Part shown: positions 1 through 9,417 of the stretch, one piece after another
Layout: every line of letters starts with the position of its first letter
How positions within the stretch are numbered: position 1 is the stretch's first letter
Origin: Pseudoalteromonas sp. T1lg88
GTDB lineage: Bacteria; Pseudomonadota; Gammaproteobacteria; Enterobacterales; Alteromonadaceae
Assembly: GCF_002964765.1 (NCBI RefSeq)
Contig: NZ_PQCF01000006.1
Span: 231,757-295,756 of the forward strand
Length of the DNA: 64,000 bases
Direction of reading: 5' to 3'
Program-made: the position numbers and the translations under genes
Notes under the pieces: model-generated
The model's input: the letters and a program-made list of their open reading frames with translations, nothing else
Databases searched by the model: none
What the model was told of the DNA's origin: nothing

Positions 1-253
1 GCTTAACGCCCTCAAGCCAATCGGGCGCATGCTCGGTATCGTGCAACAGGCTGATAAATTGCGCCTTAGTGGCCTTAGCAACAAACAACTTGGCCTTAAT
101 AGCATAGTGACCTTGCGCCGTTTGATAATACTGCACCTGGTATTGCTGCGAGTGCTTCCAGGTGCGCCAATTTTCTTGCGCAGCAAAGGCGTGGCTTTGC
201 GCGCTAAAGAGGCTAATCGCGCCAATAAGGCTGAATATTACGGGTCGCTTCAC
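1..253 (-). CDS. Exported START/SRPBCC-like protein, C-terminus cut by window edge
   Basis: An open frame runs from GTG at 253 to the window edge, giving 84 visible residues. The N-terminus is a clear signal peptide: Lys/Arg, a hydrophobic stretch (VIFSLIGAISLF), then Ala-rich HAFA before AQENW. The mature part, with a W-x-x-x-K start, alternating strands and an LLHDTEHAPDWLEGV segment, resembles the first half of START/SRPBCC lipid-binding domains, in which D-x-E-x3-W follows the second strand. The start overlaps the last 41 bases of the upstream CYTH-CHAD gene in another frame, so the two are probably one transcript. The family assignment is an inference from a short piece. The function is unknown, though a periplasmic hydrophobic-ligand role would fit. 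Confidence 0.6.
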   Translation of the reverse strand, partial: MKRPVIFSLIGAISLFSAQSHAFAAQENWRTWKHSQQYQVQYYQTAQGHYAIKAKLFVAKATKAQFISLLHDTEHAPDWLEGVK

Positions 254-1736
254 GACTTTGCTCCATGGCACCGAGTAGACTGTCCGTTTTCTGTGCGAGC
301 CAGGCCTGGATTTTTGCCAGCTCTTCGCTGTCCTTGCCCTGACATAACTGGCCAAGATAATTAAGAGTAAACAGTTCGAAGGTGCCGTGGATGATATCCA
401 GCCAGGGAGCACGGAAATTCATGCGTGCGTTTTCATCGAACAAGGCCCCTAAACAGCACCCGCTCAATAAGTTGCGCTCAAGACGGTGTTTTAGGCTTAA
501 GTATTCATCACTCGACAACTGCGAGTCATTGTCGACCAAGGCGCGCATTTCATGCCAGTCAAATTCCAGCAAGTGAGCAGCAATATCATGGATATTTTTC
601 TCCGCCGCCTGGAACTGAGACTGCCCCCATGACTGTCGCCAGCCGCGCTCGGTCAGCCAAATGGTCAGATCCAGCAGCAAGAGATTATAGCGCTTGCTGG
701 TAAAGACCTTTTGCACTTCGTCTATGCTCGGCTGAACCGCTTTTAAATCTTCAATCACCTGCGCCAGCTCGGGCGCCGCATTGATTTTTTTGTAGTAGGC
801 GTGCTTTTTCGAGGTAAAGGTTTTCAGTTGGATGGCCGTTTCCACCCAGCTTAATTCGCTTAGTAGCCACTTCAGTTCCGAGCGCAAACGCTCTGTGTCC
901 TGCTTTTCAACGATGTCGCTAAACAACCACAGGCTGTGACGAATAAGGCTGACACCATCGGTAATACGCTTCAGGGTTTTTAAGCTCGGCTTTTGGAAAT
1001 AGCACTCTTCGTGCTTTTGCACAAAGGTAATGCCATGGTTTAAACACTTCTCCAGCGCCCGCTCCTGCGAGTCGGCGTTGCTCAGTGCAACCATATCGAT
1101 TTCCTTGCTCGCCACCAGCGGTTGGTCATCGGCCAAGCGATAACCGCGCGCCGCCTTTGAGTAGAGCCCCATGCGCAGCGGCAGGTTTTCGATCAGCTTT
1201 TCCGCCAGGGAAAAGAGCTCGCTGCGCTCGCCTTTAACCAGCTCGATTTCCAATTCGCAAATAGTCTCAACGCTGGCATTAGCGGCCACCTCTCCTTTAT
1301 CCAACACCACTTCAATCAAGGTGCCGGCTTGAGTCTCTAACAGCCAGGTACGGCGAATAAAGTTAGTGCTAAACAGTGGATATAAATTGTCGGCAATGGC
1401 TTCAACCTGCACCCCGTGCGGCCAAATACTGGCGTCGAATTGACTGAGCTCGGGGCGGTTGCCTTCGATGGGCAAATTATACTCTGGACGCTGATGCAGC
1501 CCCCCGACATTCTCGCCGGCAAGCTTAATGGTTTGCTCGCATTGGCCATCGCTGCAGCGCGTGCGCAAACCTATATCCAGGGCCCGTAATTCACGGCTGG
1601 GAGTATCAAAATAGGCATTTTGCAGATTACGCGAAGGCTTGTTGGTAACGGTTTTTGCAAACTGTGTGATAAGTGCTGGAATCGACGGGATGACCGCCTC
1701 AGAAACTAAAAATTTCAGCTCTATTTCAGTGTCCAT
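213..1736 (-). CDS. ygiF: CYTH-CHAD inorganic triphosphatase (YgiF type)
   Basis: A 507-residue protein that starts MDTEIELKF, carrying the ExExK signature of CYTH triphosphate-tunnel enzymes at residues 4-8. Further acidic and basic strand residues follow to about residue 200 (ELEIELVKGE, KAARGYRL). From about 220 to 500 it is a helical CHAD domain with the expected conserved histidines (LKRITDGVSLIRHSLW). E. coli YgiF has the same two-domain order and hydrolyses inorganic triphosphate. The gene lies divergent from the ygiM-like gene, as in E. coli. The start is the only ATG ahead of the ExExK motif. The biochemical role is taken from the family; the domain order is seen directly. Confidence 0.93.
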   Translation of the reverse strand: MDTEIELKFLVSEAVIPSIPALITQFAKTVTNKPSRNLQNAYFDTPSRELRALDIGLRTRCSDGQCEQTIKLAGENVGGLHQRPEYNLPIEGNRPELSQFDASIWPHGVQVEAIADNLYPLFSTNFIRRTWLLETQAGTLIEVVLDKGEVAANASVETICELEIELVKGERSELFSLAEKLIENLPLRMGLYSKAARGYRLADDQPLVASKEIDMVALSNADSQERALEKCLNHGITFVQKHEECYFQKPSLKTLKRITDGVSLIRHSLWLFSDIVEKQDTERLRSELKWLLSELSWVETAIQLKTFTSKKHAYYKKINAAPELAQVIEDLKAVQPSIDEVQKVFTSKRYNLLLLDLTIWLTERGWRQSWGQSQFQAAEKNIHDIAAHLLEFDWHEMRALVDNDSQLSSDEYLSLKHRLERNLLSGCCLGALFDENARMNFRAPWLDIIHGTFELFTLNYLGQLCQGKDSEELAKIQAWLAQKTDSLLGAMEQSREATRNIQPYWRD

Positions 1737-1936
1737 ACGTTCTAGAAGACCAATGAAATTGACAAGAAGACAACATAAACAAAGCCATCAATGAATGCAA
1801 ACTTTTTGCATTCATTTCCCAGTAATTTAAGCCCTTAGCCGCGGGGTTGGGTTACAAAATCGGCCTTGCCATTCGCCACGCCAGCCAATAATATGCCCCA
1901 ATCAACATCTTATTTACGTAAACAAGGTTTAGTTGC

Positions 1937-2527
1937 ATGCTAAAACACCTGTGTGTTGCGCTGCTTTTTATTTCCAGCGCACTAATCACCAAAATGGCCA
2001 TTGCCGCCCCCAGCACCGCTTATATCAGTGATGATCTCTATATTTTCATGCACTCGGGGGCAGGTAAAAACTACCGCATTATCGGCTCAGTAAACGCTGG
2101 CACCGAAATCAAGCTGGTTACCGGCACTGAAAATAACGGCTTTTTTGAGGTTGTTGACGACAAAGAGCGCCAAGGCTGGGTAGAAAGCAAGTATATTAAT
2201 CAGGAGCAGAGCCTCAAGGTTAAACACGAGAACCTTGCCGAAGAGCTGGCCAGCACCCAACAAAAACTACGTGATGTGCAGGCACAGGTGCCACAGCTGC
2301 AAAGCATGAACAGCGATTTGAGCACACAAACCGAGCAGTTGCAGGCCCAGCTTGATCAAGCCATTGCCGAACGCGATGCCATTCAAACCAAACAGCAGAA
2401 TCTGCGGGCAAAAGAAAAGCGCCAGTTACTGACCTATGGCGGTGCCATTGCCTTTATCGGTTTATTCTTAGGTATTATTTTGACCATCTTTCTGTCGCGC
2501 CGAAAGCGCTACGATGGTTGGGCGTAA
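1937..2527 (+). CDS. ygiM: TIGR04211-type SH3-domain membrane protein (YgiM-like)
   Basis: A 196-residue protein with four visible parts. A signal peptide runs to about residue 24 (IAAPSTAYI). A bacterial SH3 domain covers roughly 25-90 (YIFMHSGAGKNYRIIGSV, WVESKYI). A Gln/Glu-rich coiled coil covers about 92-163. A single membrane helix near 166-188 is followed by a short basic tail, RRKRYDGWA. This is the architecture of E. coli YgiM, whose gene lies just before cca; here cca is 7 kb further on because two modules intervene. AAGG precedes the ATG. The role is probably in envelope or peptidoglycan interaction, but the exact function is not established. Confidence 0.9.
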   Translation: MLKHLCVALLFISSALITKMAIAAPSTAYISDDLYIFMHSGAGKNYRIIGSVNAGTEIKLVTGTENNGFFEVVDDKERQGWVESKYINQEQSLKVKHENLAEELASTQQKLRDVQAQVPQLQSMNSDLSTQTEQLQAQLDQAIAERDAIQTKQQNLRAKEKRQLLTYGGAIAFIGLFLGIILTIFLSRRKRYDGWA

Positions 2528-2550
2528 ACTCACTTTTACATGAGTTATCG

Positions 2551-2578
2551 AAAAAAGAGCGCCTAGGCGCTCTTTTTT
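2551..2578. terminator. Bidirectional intrinsic terminator
   Basis: Perfect inverted repeat AGAGCGCC/GGCGCTCT centred on TA, flanked by six A on one side and six T on the other. It can therefore stop ygiM on the plus strand and the Lrp-like gene on the minus strand. Confidence 0.9.
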
Positions 2579-2595
2579 GTAGCAAAGGGAAGCTG

Positions 2596-3078
2596 TTATA
2601 AGTCGATACGCAGACCGGTATCTTCTTTCACCTTTTCAATCACCATATAGGTATGGTGCGTGCCCACCCCGGGTATATCGACCAGATCACCAAGCACCTG
2701 ACGATACTCGTTCATATCACTTACACGCACCTTGAGCAGGTAATCATAGCCCCCGGCCACCATATCGCACTCCACCACTTGTGGGGTTTTAACTATGTGT
2801 TCTTTAAATGTTTTAAACACAGAGGTATTCGAGGTTACCAGTGACACCTGTACATGGGCCAAGAGGCTCTGGTTGAGCTTCTGCTCACTGAGCTTAGCAA
2901 AATAGCCTTCGATAAAACCCTCAGCTTCAAGGCGTTTAACCCTGTCCAGGCAGGGACTTGGACTCAGGTTTACCTGTTTAGCCAGGTTTACATTGGAGAT
3001 GCGACCATTTTTTTGCAGCTCATCAAGGATGGCTAAATCTATCCTATCTAGGACACGAGACTTGGCTATTAGAGACAT
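2596..3078 (-). CDS. Lrp/AsnC-family regulator, probable putA regulator
   Basis: A 160-residue protein. It has an N-terminal winged HTH (LDRIDLAILDELQKNGRISN, then LAKQVNLSPSPCLDRVKRLE) and a C-terminal RAM ligand-binding domain (MVAGGYDYLLKVRVSD, IPGVGTHHTYMVIEKVK). It is close to E. coli Lrp throughout, but the gene is divergent from putA. PutA here lacks its own DNA-binding domain, so the likely job is proline-responsive activation, as for PutR-type Lrp proteins in Agrobacterium and Vibrio. A role as the global Lrp cannot be excluded. The family is certain; the putA link is inferred from position and from candidate sites in the shared promoter region. Confidence 0.93.
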   Translation of the reverse strand: MSLIAKSRVLDRIDLAILDELQKNGRISNVNLAKQVNLSPSPCLDRVKRLEAEGFIEGYFAKLSEQKLNQSLLAHVQVSLVTSNTSVFKTFKEHIVKTPQVVECDMVAGGYDYLLKVRVSDMNEYRQVLGDLVDIPGVGTHHTYMVIEKVKEDTGLRIDL

Positions 3079-3362
3079 AACAGAATTTTATACGGGCAAG
3101 CTACAAATATACCCTGTAAATTATCGTAATTGCCAAAATTAAACCAGCATATTCTGCGGTATTTTCTTTAGAATGCCCGCGAATGTGTAGTCATTAAGAG
3201 CACAATCTTAACCACATACTGAATATCCACGTAGGTAAAAATCTACACTCTCGCAGTTAGAACCTACAATGTAGTAATTGTCGTAACCGAGGCCCCACCA
3301 TCCCACCTTATGGTGTTGGGTACAGTTGCTATGTTTAGACTCCGTTATTTTGAGGGTTGCTT
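3079..3362. promoter_or_regulatory. Divergent lrp-like/putA control region
   Basis: A 284-nt AT-rich region between the divergent regulator and putA. Two short dyads built on GTAG/CTAC stand out: GTAG-N8-CTAC at 3231-3246 and CTAC-AAT-GTAG at 3264-3274, with another GTAG near 3187. The spacing between the two dyad centres is about three helical turns, which suits an Lrp-type octamer. GAGG at 3352-3355 lies seven bases before ATG 3363 and is the putA ribosome site. The operator assignment is a guess from symmetry. Confidence 0.4.
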
Positions 3363-6300
3363 ATGTTATTTGAAGGCAATTTGATTACAGAATGCCCCAT
3401 CCGCCAGAAGATCCGTGACTTCTATCGCATTGACGAAAATGAAGTAATTGATCACATTCTTCCATTGGCTGAAGTAGGTGTTACGGCACGAAGCCGCGCA
3501 TGGGAGCGCGCCCGTCAAATGGTATTGAATATCCGTAAAGACCAAGATGGTCAAAGCGGTGTTGACGCGCTATTAAACGAATTCTCTCTGTCCAGTGAAG
3601 AAGGCGTGGTGTTAATGTGTTTGGCCGAAGCGCTACTGCGCGTGCCAGATAAAGCAACACAAGAACAACTTATTCGCGACAAACTAGCCAATGGCGACTG
3701 GAGCTCACACTTAGGTGCAAGTGACTCACTGTTTGTAAATGCATCTTCTTGGGGCCTATTAGTAACCGGTAAAATGGTTAACTACAGTGACAAGAATAAA
3801 GAAGACCAGTTCGGCCTGCTAAAACGTACCGTAGGTCGCCTGGGTGAGCCGGTTATTCGTAAGTCTGTAAACTTCGCCATGAAGATCATGGGTAAGCAGT
3901 TCGTTATGGGTCAAACCATTGACGAAGCGATTGAGCGTGCTGCAGAAGCTGAAAGCAAGGGTTACGTTTACTCTTATGACATGCTAGGTGAAGGCGCACG
4001 CACCATGCGTGATGCTGAGCGTTACTACAACAGCTACGTTATGGCGATTCATGCCATAGGCAAAGCGGCCAATGGCCGGGGCCCGGTGAAAAGTCCTGGT
4101 ATCTCGGTAAAACTTTCAGCTATCCACCCGCGCTATGAGTTCACTCACCGTGACCGCGTCATGGAAGAGATTGTACCTAAGCTAAAAGACCTGGCACTAC
4201 TTGCCAAGCAATACGACATCGGCCTGACCGTTGATGCCGAAGAAGCAGACCGTCTTGATATCTCACTAGACATTATCGAAGCCGTATTCAGCGACGCCGA
4301 GCTTGGCGACTGGCAAGGTTTTGGTCTGGCGGTTCAGGCTTACCAAAAACGTGCAATTTTCGTTATTGAATGGCTAACCAACCTGGCTCGCCGCGTTGGC
4401 CGCAAGCTAATGGTGCGTTTGGTTAAAGGTGCCTACTGGGATACCGAAATCAAAACCACACAGCAAGATGGTTTAAGCCACTTCCCGGTATTTACTCGTA
4501 AAGCGACCACAGACGTATCTTACAAAGCCTGTGCTATTAAATTAATGGATGCACGCGATGCGATTTACCCGCAATTTGCAACGCACAATGCCTACACGGC
4601 TGCAACCATTCTGGAAGTAGCCAAGGGTGATAACCAGGGCTTTGAATTCCAGCGTCTTCACGGCATGGGTGAGTCTCTGTTCGATCAGGTTGTAACTCAA
4701 GAAAAGATTCAGTGTCGTGTGTATGCACCTGTTGGTCAACACGAAGACCTGCTTGCTTACTTGGTACGTCGCCTGCTTGAAAACGGTGCTAACTCATCGT
4801 TTGTTAACGCCATCGTTGATACCACTAAGCCTGTTGAAGAGTTACTGCCGGATCCGGTAGAAACCCTGCAAGGTCTACGTAACAAGTACAACAAGCAAAT
4901 TAAGCTACCGATTGAGCTTTATGGTGACGAGCGTCCAAACTCAAAGGGTATGGACTTAACCGACATCAATGTGATCACCCCACTAAAAGCCAATATGGAT
5001 GCCTGGTTTGCCGAGCACCTTATCTCGGAAGAGCAAGTTGCTGAAGGTAACCTGGCGGTACGCAACCCTGCGAACCACAAAGAGATTATCGGTCAGCACC
5101 GCCTACACACAGGCGATGAGATGCAAACCCTGCTGGCAAACGCAGAAAATGCCTTTACCTCTTGGTCGGCAACGCCTGTTAAAGAGCGTGCGGATCTATT
5201 ACGTCGCATCGCAGATATCCTAGAGCGTCATAATGACGAACTAGTGGCTCTTTGTATTAAAGAAGCCGGTAAGATCACTCAAGACGGTATCGATGAAGTA
5301 CGTGAAGCGGTGGATTTCTGTCGTTACTATGCCGCACGTGCAGAAGAGTTATCACAGGACGAGCGTTTTGAAGCCCGCGGTGTGGTGCTATGTATCAGCC
5401 CGTGGAACTTCCCACTTGCCATCTTCCTAGGTCAGGTTGTAGCTGCCATTGTGACCGGTAACACGGTCATCGCCAAGCCAGCAGAGCAAACCAGTCTTAT
5501 CGCATTACGCGCCATCGAGCTAATGCAATATGTAGGTCTGCCTGAGCACGTGGTGCAGCCGGTTATCGCTCGCGGTAGCGAAGTAGGTAAGCACATAGTG
5601 CCTGATGAGCGCATTCAAGCAGTGATGTTCACCGGTTCAACGGAAACAGGTACGCTTATTTCACAAACTCTGGCCGCTCGTAACGACATCCAGGTTCCGC
5701 TTATCGCCGAAACCGGTGGTCAGAACTGTATGATCGTGGACTCTACCGCTCTGCCTGAGCAGGTAGTAGACGATGTGGTTAAGTCTGGCTTCCAAAGTGC
5801 CGGTCAACGCTGTTCTGCACTACGCGTATTGTTCCTACAAGACGACGTAGCCGACGGCATTATCGAGATGCTTAAAGGTGCTATGGCCGAGCTTCACATT
5901 GGCGATCCGGCTTACTTGTCTACGGATATAGGTCCGGTAATCGACGAAAAAGCACTGAAAGCGCTGACCGCTCACGTTGAATACCTAAAAGGCAATGGCA
6001 CCTTACATTATCAATGTGATATCCCTGACAACAGCGAAAATGGTGCCTTCTTCTTTGCACCACGTTTGTATGAAATCAAAGACTTGTCTGTGCTTAAGCG
6101 CGAAGTATTTGGCCCTATCGTGCATATCGTTCGCTTTAAAGCGGGTGAACTTGATAACGTGATTGATCAAATCAATAACACGGGTTACGGCCTGACTATG
6201 GGTGTTCACTCACGTATTGAAGAGCGTTGCGAGTACGTTGCCCGTCAATCTCGTGCCGGTAACGTCTACGTTAACCGTAATATGATCGGTGCTATCGTTG

Positions 6301-7166
6301 GTGTGCAGCCGTTCGGTGGTCGTGGTCTTTCTGGTACCGGTCCTAAAGCAGGTGGTCCTAACTACCTACTTCGCCTGGTTAAAGAGAAAGCCTCTCCAGA
6401 GAACGTGCAGATGACGAACTTACCAGCGGATGAAGCGGATCAACACCACTATTCGGGTGCTGCTGAAAAGGTAGAAGCACTGATGAGTGCCTCAATGCGC
6501 GATGAGAAGATCTGGCGTGCAACGGCGCTGAATGACCGTGTATCGGCACTTCGTCAGCTATTGGCGAAAGTGGCTACGGTTGAGATCATCGACGAACTAG
6601 CCGATGACCTGGCCAAGACCCTGAGCGATGCGCGTACTCAGCTTAACCGCATTGAAAAGCGTATGAAGCGTCCTAAGGTATTGCCTGGGCCAACGGGTGA
6701 ATCAAACATCCTGTATCTTGAGCCGCGCGGCTGTGTGGTTTGTTACGCAGATAAGAGTACCTCGTTCAACTTCTGGGCGATTTCTATTATCACTGCGCTG
6801 GCAGCGGGTAACACGGTTATCACAGTTGCCTCTGAGCTATTCTATGAAGAAGCTCTGGCGTTCCGCGATAAATTCATTGCTACCGGTGTAGCCGAGGGCG
6901 TATTACAGGTGGCTAAGCCGAATCAGCTACAAGCTATTTTGGCACACTCTCACCTTGCCGGTGCGGTTGTTGCTGCACGCTCGTCTCGCTTGGGCTACTT
7001 CGCACAGCAGTTAGCAAACCGTAAGGGGGCTATCCTGCCGGTGATCAGTGCCGAGTACTACGATACCCTGATCAACCGTCTATTGACGGAAAAGACCATC
7101 AGTATCGATACCACGGCATCCGGTGGTAACACCTCATTGATGACCCTGGTAGAAGACGAAGAATAA
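3363..7166 (+). CDS. putA: Bifunctional proline dehydrogenase/P5C dehydrogenase
   Basis: A 1267-residue PutA that oxidises proline to glutamate through a FAD-dependent PRODH domain (about 190-480, with LTVDAEEADR and RLVKGAYWD) and an NAD-dependent P5C dehydrogenase domain (about 580-1000). The ALDH active sites are visible: ETGGQN carries the general base and SAGQRCSALRV the catalytic Cys. A C-terminal ALDH-like extension follows to the end, as in long type PutAs. The ribbon-helix-helix domain that lets E. coli PutA repress its own gene is absent; the protein begins directly with MLFEGNLITE. ATG 3363 is preferred over TTG 3357 because GAGG lies seven bases before it. The gene is monocistronic and has its own terminator. 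Confidence 0.97.
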   Translation: MLFEGNLITECPIRQKIRDFYRIDENEVIDHILPLAEVGVTARSRAWERARQMVLNIRKDQDGQSGVDALLNEFSLSSEEGVVLMCLAEALLRVPDKATQEQLIRDKLANGDWSSHLGASDSLFVNASSWGLLVTGKMVNYSDKNKEDQFGLLKRTVGRLGEPVIRKSVNFAMKIMGKQFVMGQTIDEAIERAAEAESKGYVYSYDMLGEGARTMRDAERYYNSYVMAIHAIGKAANGRGPVKSPGISVKLSAIHPRYEFTHRDRVMEEIVPKLKDLALLAKQYDIGLTVDAEEADRLDISLDIIEAVFSDAELGDWQGFGLAVQAYQKRAIFVIEWLTNLARRVGRKLMVRLVKGAYWDTEIKTTQQDGLSHFPVFTRKATTDVSYKACAIKLMDARDAIYPQFATHNAYTAATILEVAKGDNQGFEFQRLHGMGESLFDQVVTQEKIQCRVYAPVGQHEDLLAYLVRRLLENGANSSFVNAIVDTTKPVEELLPDPVETLQGLRNKYNKQIKLPIELYGDERPNSKGMDLTDINVITPLKANMDAWFAEHLISEEQVAEGNLAVRNPANHKEIIGQHRLHTGDEMQTLLANAENAFTSWSATPVKERADLLRRIADILERHNDELVALCIKEAGKITQDGIDEVREAVDFCRYYAARAEELSQDERFEARGVVLCISPWNFPLAIFLGQVVAAIVTGNTVIAKPAEQTSLIALRAIELMQYVGLPEHVVQPVIARGSEVGKHIVPDERIQAVMFTGSTETGTLISQTLAARNDIQVPLIAETGGQNCMIVDSTALPEQVVDDVVKSGFQSAGQRCSALRVLFLQDDVADGIIEMLKGAMAELHIGDPAYLSTDIGPVIDEKALKALTAHVEYLKGNGTLHYQCDIPDNSENGAFFFAPRLYEIKDLSVLKREVFGPIVHIVRFKAGELDNVIDQINNTGYGLTMGVHSRIEERCEYVARQSRAGNVYVNRNMIGAIVGVQPFGGRGLSGTGPKAGGPNYLLRLVKEKASPENVQMTNLPADEADQHHYSGAAEKVEALMSASMRDEKIWRATALNDRVSALRQLLAKVATVEIIDELADDLAKTLSDARTQLNRIEKRMKRPKVLPGPTGESNILYLEPRGCVVCYADKSTSFNFWAISIITALAAGNTVITVASELFYEEALAFRDKFIATGVAEGVLQVAKPNQLQAILAHSHLAGAVVAARSSRLGYFAQQLANRKGAILPVISAEYYDTLINRLLTEKTISIDTTASGGNTSLMTLVEDEE

Positions 7167-7180
7167 GTCGTAAGCTACTG

Positions 7181-7207
7181 AAAAAGGCGCCAATTGGCGC
7201 CTTTTTT
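7181..7207. terminator. Bidirectional intrinsic terminator after putA
   Basis: GGCGCC-AATT-GGCGCC stem-loop flanked by A5 and T6. It serves putA and, in the other direction, the gspB-like gene. Confidence 0.92.
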
Positions 7208-7251
7208 ATTACTCTCTCAACGTCTAAACGCCGATAAACCTATGCCTCTTA

Positions 7252-8319
7252 TTAAGGCCAGTCTTGCATTGCCTCAAGGGAAAACTCATAGTTATCAATG
7301 CTTAAAATTGTCTGCTCCGGGGTGATCTCCACAACCCGTATGCGACCCACATTGTCACCCTCATACAGCTCATAACCATTAAGTTTAATCCAACGTCTAT
7401 CCTGCGCGGTGGCATAAATATGGGCTTGATAGACCAAGGATGGAATGCGGCTCTGAATCGCCTCCGGCAATAATTCGATGGGCTCTACCATGGCACTGCT
7501 GCGCGATGCGGTAGTGACGGAATCATCATTCTGCATGCCTGCGGTAGCGGCGACGGCATCGGCAAAGGCACGTTTTAAGTCGCTGGAAACTCCTTGTAAC
7601 TCAGCATCGTTATAGCTAGGCGTCGAAGAGTAACCCTGCTGAGGTTGCTGATAAGCATTGTTGCCCTGCTCCATTGGCTTACCCACCACCTTATATTGAC
7701 TGGTATCGACCGGCTGCGCCCCAGGATTAAAGGTTTGCGGATATTGGCCGGCATTGGCCATCATAGGATTACCATAAGCGGGAACCCATTGCATATAAGT
7801 GCCAGGGCCATAGGCCTGGGGCATTTGTCCCATCACATAAACGGGCACCATTTGTTGATAAGGCTGGGCAAATTGCACCGGCACCTGCAGAGCATTCAAG
7901 TTAACCTGCCCCTGCGGTAGCCCCTGCGCTACGGATTGACCAACCTGCTGGCCTGTCACTTGATTCTGCGGATTATTAACTGGCTGTGCTTGATTTGTAG
8001 CCAGCTCGGCATTCACCTGAGCCGATGAAGCGGTTTGGGCGGCGGTCACATTTGCCTTGGTAGACTGCTGCTCCTGTGCTTGCATTTGCGCTTGCATCTG
8101 GGCCTTGGCCTGTACTAACAATTCATTGCTATTATCCTGCCACCATTTACCGGCGAAATAGCCCACCACCAGAACCACGGCAATCACCACCAGGGCGACT
8201 AGGCCCCAGCTTAGGCGGCGATAAAAGTCTAACGCCTCTTGCTGCGATGTATCGGGCTCAGATTCTAGGGCACTCGATTGATTTTGTGATTGTTTTAATG
8301 CGTCTAATAACAGCGACAT
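7252..8319 (-). CDS. gspB: GspB-like type II secretion assembly protein
   Basis: A 355-residue protein. It has a short cytoplasmic start (MSLLLDALKQSQNQ), one membrane helix near 38-60, and then a low-complexity Gln/Ala/Pro/Tyr-rich linker of about 200 residues (many Q-rich and NAGQYPQ-like runs). A compact C-terminal domain of about 65 residues (IPSLVYQAHIYAT, RRWIKLNGYELYEGD, ILSIDNYEFSLEAM) matches the GspB/PulB periplasmic domain, which binds GspA. The gene lies 9 nt after the ExeA-like ATPase gene in the same direction. In Aeromonas ExeAB helps insert the secretin ExeD into the cell wall. No other gsp gene is in the window. The linker is unusually long and is probably fast-evolving. Confidence 0.85.
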   Translation of the reverse strand: MSLLLDALKQSQNQSSALESEPDTSQQEALDFYRRLSWGLVALVVIAVVLVVGYFAGKWWQDNSNELLVQAKAQMQAQMQAQEQQSTKANVTAAQTASSAQVNAELATNQAQPVNNPQNQVTGQQVGQSVAQGLPQGQVNLNALQVPVQFAQPYQQMVPVYVMGQMPQAYGPGTYMQWVPAYGNPMMANAGQYPQTFNPGAQPVDTSQYKVVGKPMEQGNNAYQQPQQGYSSTPSYNDAELQGVSSDLKRAFADAVAATAGMQNDDSVTTASRSSAMVEPIELLPEAIQSRIPSLVYQAHIYATAQDRRWIKLNGYELYEGDNVGRIRVVEITPEQTILSIDNYEFSLEAMQDWP

Positions 8320-8328
8320 AGTAGAGCC

Positions 8329-9252
8329 CTAAATAAAGTAAGATAAGCCAATGCCCACGGCGAACAGCATCATAACCCCGCCTAGGGTAAAAACAAAACG
8401 TTTGCCTCGGCTCTCTGTGCCGTTATTTTTTTGACTCGGTAAGGTTTCCGGCAAGGCTTCTTTGGCCGCCTGAGTCACTAATTTTTTGCTGACCTGATTA
8501 ACCTGGGCCGAATAGGCACCGAGTAAGGCGCGTTCGCATAAGAGGTTAATCAAGCGCGGGATACCGCCAGTCAGTTGGTGAATTTGCTTTACCGCAGCAC
8601 GATCAAAGAGGATCTGCCTGCCACCGGCAATTTTTAAGCGGTGCTTAACGTACGCATCGACCTGGGCCAGCGTCAGTGGCAACAGGTGGTATCGGGCGGT
8701 AATACGCTGTGCAAGCTGGCGCAGCTCATTGCGACGCAGTAAGGCCTGCAATTCCGGCTGGCCAACCAAAATAATCTGCAACAGCTTTTTATGGTTGGTT
8801 TCTAAGTTGGTAAGTAAACGCAGCTGTTCCAATACCTGAGGCGCCAAATGCTGTGCCTCATCGATGATCAGCATGGTATGACGACCATTAACATGGTTGC
8901 TTAGCAAACGCCCCTTAATGCGGTCGGTCAGCGTCTTCAAGGTGGCGTTTTGGTGATCATACTCGATCTCCAGCTCATCGCAGATACTCGCCAACAATTC
9001 CAACTCAGACAAGGTGGGATTAAGAATAAAGGCCACCTGGGTCGAATCTGGTACCTGCTCAAGCATGCACCGGGTTACCGTGGTTTTGCCGGTGCCCACC
9101 TCGCCGGTTAGCAACACAAAGCCGCCGGACTCACCCAACCCATGCGTCAGGTGCGCCAAGGCTTCATTATGGCGCTCACTGAGATAAAGGTACTCGGGGT
9201 TCGGGGCGATGGAAAAGGGTTTTTCGGTTAAGCCAAAGTAATCTAGATACAC
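8329..9252 (-). CDS. exeA: ExeA/GspA-like AAA ATPase
   Basis: A 307-residue protein from GTG 9252, which has AAGGA seven bases upstream; the longer frame to 9423 would overlap cca and has no matching N-terminus. YFGLTEKPFSIAPNPEYLY is the standard opening of ExeA/GspA ATPases. Walker A is GEVGTGKTT, Walker B is MLIIDEAQHL, and the sensor region is RQLAQRITARYHL. A single C-terminal membrane helix (about 285-305) follows. ExeA normally continues into a periplasmic peptidoglycan-binding domain; here the protein stops right after the helix. It is probably paired with the GspB-like protein encoded next to it. Confidence 0.88.
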   Translation of the reverse strand: MYLDYFGLTEKPFSIAPNPEYLYLSERHNEALAHLTHGLGESGGFVLLTGEVGTGKTTVTRCMLEQVPDSTQVAFILNPTLSELELLASICDELEIEYDHQNATLKTLTDRIKGRLLSNHVNGRHTMLIIDEAQHLAPQVLEQLRLLTNLETNHKKLLQIILVGQPELQALLRRNELRQLAQRITARYHLLPLTLAQVDAYVKHRLKIAGGRQILFDRAAVKQIHQLTGGIPRLINLLCERALLGAYSAQVNQVSKKLVTQAAKEALPETLPSQKNNGTESRGKRFVFTLGGVMMLFAVGIGLSYFI

Positions 9253-9417
9253 AAATAGGTCCTTAGTTTTTGCCACAGGCCTTACCCGGAAAACTTCCCT
9301 GGTAGGCACTAAGCGCTGCGGTTTAATTAAATTATCACTCGCACTTCTTATAATGGCAAAAAAACCGCCATGATAAAACTCTGTTACAATCATCTTTTTA
9401 GCCGCTCGGGAAAACGG
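9253..9417. promoter_or_regulatory. Divergent exeA/cca promoter region
   Basis: A 165-nt divergent gap once both starts are corrected. A TATAAT box at 9349-9354 lies in a good position for cca transcription. No convincing -35 element was found. Confidence 0.4.
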
